From NCBI GenBank assembly GCA_902768605.1, contig CACXLY010000030.1, positions 1 through 26,449 of the forward strand: 26,449 nt of DNA, given 5' to 3'. The stretch comes from an uncultured Bacteroidales bacterium (GTDB lineage: Bacteria > Bacteroidota > Bacteroidia > Bacteroidales > Bacteroidaceae). The number at the start of each line of letters is the position of its first letter. Position 1 is the first letter of the stretch. Of this stretch, positions 25,078 through 26,449 are shown in pieces. The notes under the pieces were generated by a model, which saw only the letters and a list, made by a program, of their open reading frames with translations, did not search any database and was not told the DNA's origin. Position numbers and translations under genes: made by a program.

Positions 25078-25133
25078 TGTCGTGTGTCATCATAATGAAA
25101 GAAAGAAGAAATGAAGTATTGAAAAAATGAAGT

Positions 25134-26084
25134 ATGAAACTGCATAACCTGTCGATAATGAATCATATATCAGTCCGCCAGCACGGAATGAGACTCATCC
25201 TTTCATCCTTTTATTTCTTCATCCTTTCATCTCTCTACGCCTACGACGTCGAGGTGGATGGCATTTACTATAACGTCATCGGGACGAAATATGCGTATGT
25301 GACGCATCGGGGCCCGTTCGACGGAATGGACCCTGACAGCTATTCGGGCGACGTGGTGGTGCCTGAGCAGTTCAGCCTGGGCGGTAACACCTACGTCGTC
25401 TTCACCGTGGGCAACAGTGCCTTTGCGGGCTGCGAGGAGCTGACGTCCGTTCAGCTGCCCCCCAGCGTGCGCGGCGTCGGAGCCTGCGCTTTCCTCGGAT
25501 GCACCAACCTCCGCCAAGTCTCCTTCACGTCCGACGTGGTGGCCTACGGCAGCTGTGCTTTCACGGGATGCACCTCCCTGCAGGAGATAGCGTTGCCGCG
25601 ACGTGCGGAGCGCGTCGATACCCTGACACTCTACTGCTGCGCCGGGCTGACGTCGATGGTGGTGCCTCATCGTGTCCGTACCGTCTGCCAGGGCGCGCTC
25701 GAGCACCTGCCTGCCATGCGCCATCTCTATTGCTTTGCCTCCGAGCCGCCCGTCGCCGAGAAGGGAGCCTTTGCCCTGCGCGACCAGCGGCGCTGCACCC
25801 TGCATGTGCCGCGTGAAGCCCTGCAGAAGTATCGCGAATCGCCCGGCTGGAAGGACTTCTATCGTATTGTCGTCATGAACGACGACGACTATGCCGCGCA
25901 GAACTATCAGCGGGGCGACATCAACGACGATGGTCGTGTCGATGCCGACGACCTTGCCTTGCTGCGCCGCATCATCGTCAGCCTGCCCGACGACTCGGCA
26001 GTCCGCTGGGCAGCCGACATCAATGGCGACGGCGGAGTCAATTCCGTGGATTACGTCATCCTGGCAAAGCAACTTGGCAATTAG
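25134..26084 (+). CDS. BspA-like leucine-rich-repeat protein with C-terminal dockerin-type domain
   Basis: The frame has 316 codons. ATGs at 25158 and 25188 are also possible, and the last gives the best signal peptide (MRLILSSFYFFILSSLYA). Residues about 90-230 are BspA/TpLRR-type repeats: VGNSAFAGCEELTSVQLPPS, VGACAFLGCTNLRQVSF, YGSCAFTGCTSLQEIALP. Each has the consensus AF.GC..L..V..P. After the FYRIVVMNDDDY segment, GDINDDGRVDADDLALLRRI and ADINGDGGVNSVDYVILAKQ are paired calcium-binding loops of a type I dockerin-like domain. In Bacteroidales this tail is common outside cellulosomes and its partner is unknown. It is the last gene of the operon, 56 bp after the SGNH hydrolase. Confidence 0.87.
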   Translation: MKLHNLSIMNHISVRQHGMRLILSSFYFFILSSLYAYDVEVDGIYYNVIGTKYAYVTHRGPFDGMDPDSYSGDVVVPEQFSLGGNTYVVFTVGNSAFAGCEELTSVQLPPSVRGVGACAFLGCTNLRQVSFTSDVVAYGSCAFTGCTSLQEIALPRRAERVDTLTLYCCAGLTSMVVPHRVRTVCQGALEHLPAMRHLYCFASEPPVAEKGAFALRDQRRCTLHVPREALQKYRESPGWKDFYRIVVMNDDDYAAQNYQRGDINDDGRVDADDLALLRRIIVSLPDDSAVRWAADINGDGGVNSVDYVILAKQLGN

Positions 26085-26122
26085 ACCCCAAGCCCCCGCC
26101 AAAACGTCACGAAGGAATTAGC

Positions 26123-26230
26123 AACGTGACGCGAGGATTCCAGCAACGTGACGCGAGGATTCCAACAACGTGACGCGAGGGTTCCAACAACGTGATGCGA
26201 GGATTCCAACAACGTGACGTGAGGATTTTT
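26123..26230. repeat. Tandem array, 22-bp period, five copies
   Basis: aacgtgacgcgaggattcc or close variants start at 26123, 26145, 26167, 26189 and 26211, exactly 22 bp apart. Aligned with the 15869 array, the units share ACGTG-n-CG and a TT-n-C segment in register. The last copy decays into T-rich sequence. A minus-strand reading frame through it is an artefact of the repeat. Confidence 0.92.
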
Positions 26231-26261
26231 ATTACGCTTCGTATGGGAACTTTCAACGCTT

Positions 26262-26312
26262 GCTGTGGGAACGGCCGTTCCTACAGCAAGGAACGGCCGT
26301 TCCTTGCTGTAG
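26262..26312. repeat. Two overlapping palindromes, one perfect over 32 bp
   Basis: 26281-26312 is a perfect 32-bp palindrome centred on ggaacggccgttcc. 26262-26287 is a second, 26-bp palindrome with the same core and one mismatched pair, and the two share 7 bp (26281-26287). No T-run follows, so it is not a standard terminator. Confidence 0.92.
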
Positions 26313-26361
26313 AATCTGGCGACGCCACGTGAAGCACAACCCCAAACCACGAATTACACTC

Positions 26362-26369
26362 TAACTTTG
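26362..26369 (+). promoter_or_regulatory. Probable promoter of the gene starting at 26417
   Basis: TAACTTTG matches the downstream box; the upstream box is unclear. The 47-nt leader holds TGCGACGAAGTCGCA (26378-26392), a 6-bp hairpin with a GAA loop. Confidence 0.6.
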
Positions 26370-26416
26370 CAGAGGATTGCGACGAAGTCGCATAAAAACA
26401 AAAAAAAATAAGAAAG

Positions 26417-26449
26417 ATGACAGACAACTCAAGACAGTTTCTTACCTTT
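26417..26449 (+). CDS. Start of a gene cut by the window edge (11 codons)
   Basis: ATG at 26417 opens MTDNSRQFLTF and runs off the window. It is supported by the promoter box, the A-rich leader and the purine run ataagaaag just before the start. Eleven residues are too few to name a family. Confidence 0.5.
   Translation, partial: MTDNSRQFLTF

Noticed and set aside
18631..26084. Classical polysaccharide utilisation locus or cellulosome
   Set aside because: There is no SusD-like protein, no glycoside hydrolase and no cohesin. One dockerin-like tail and one SGNH hydrolase are not enough.
26081..26350. 89-codon minus-strand frame at the right end
   Set aside because: The peptide repeats (VTLLESS-like) arise from the 22-bp array and the palindrome; no start signal or family.
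26417..26449. Naming the edge gene from MTDNSRQFLTF
   Set aside because: A faint likeness to the start of CheW-type proteins was noticed, but eleven residues cannot support it and chemotaxis genes would be unusual in this group.

Overview
The window looks like chromosomal DNA from a member of the Bacteroidales, most likely a Prevotella-like bacterium. The signs are TAnnTTTG promoter boxes with TTG or TTTG boxes about 19-22 bp upstream, almost no Shine-Dalgarno sites, lipoproteins with short acidic stretches after the lipid-bearing cysteine, a DUF5689 gene next to a TonB-dependent receptor, a BspA-like leucine-rich protein with a dockerin tail, and a bifunctional ribBA. No rRNA, tRNA, insertion sequence transposase or CRISPR array was found. 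The species assignment is an inference.

Layout. (1) 1-5114: pyruvate:ferredoxin oxidoreductase nifJ (minus, truncated by the window edge) and an AAA+/DUF4143-type ATPase with altered Walker motifs. (2) 5115-6113: a 1-kb stretch without a convincing gene, built from nested inverted repeats and holding an orphan promoter; it looks like the remnant of a mobile or duplicated element. (3) 6114-7531: mtgA and an OmpA-type lipoprotein, a two-gene cell-envelope operon. (4) 7693-10501: proS and an overlapping MFS transporter whose N-terminus is written by a GC-rich palindromic repeat. (5) 10683-11105: a small secreted protein of Arg/Glu/Met repeats behind a structured leader, closed by a strong terminator. 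(6) 11201-15756 (minus): an LptF/LptG-family permease, ribBA and an aspartate aminotransferase. (7) 15757-16183: two tandem repeat arrays, one with a 22-bp period and one with a 43-44-bp period. (8) 16184-18463 (minus): class II fructose-bisphosphate aldolase and a secreted endonuclease/exonuclease/phosphatase-family protein. (9) 18631-26084 (plus): a five-gene surface operon of TonB-dependent receptor, DUF5689 lipoprotein, a lipoprotein with three near-identical OB-like repeats, SGNH hydrolase and LRR-dockerin protein. (10) 26085-26449: a second 22-bp array, a perfect 32-bp palindrome, a promoter and the first 11 codons of a further gene.

How the parts fit. Most genes are housekeeping: fermentative pyruvate oxidation (NifJ), glycolysis (Fba), peptidoglycan (MtgA, OmpA-like), LPS export (LptF/G), riboflavin, amino acid and tRNA charging functions. 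The accessory part is the divergent pair formed by the secreted EEP phosphoesterase and the TonB/OB-fold/SGNH/LRR operon. It can be read as a surface apparatus that binds, cuts and imports a phosphoester-containing polymer; extracellular nucleic acid is the simplest candidate, but this is a hypothesis. The other striking property of the window is how many intergenic regions are made of short structured repeats: the GC-rich hairpin family (four places, two of them inside coding ends), the two related 22-bp arrays, the 43-44-bp array and a 57-bp AT-rich sequence present twice in opposite orientation.
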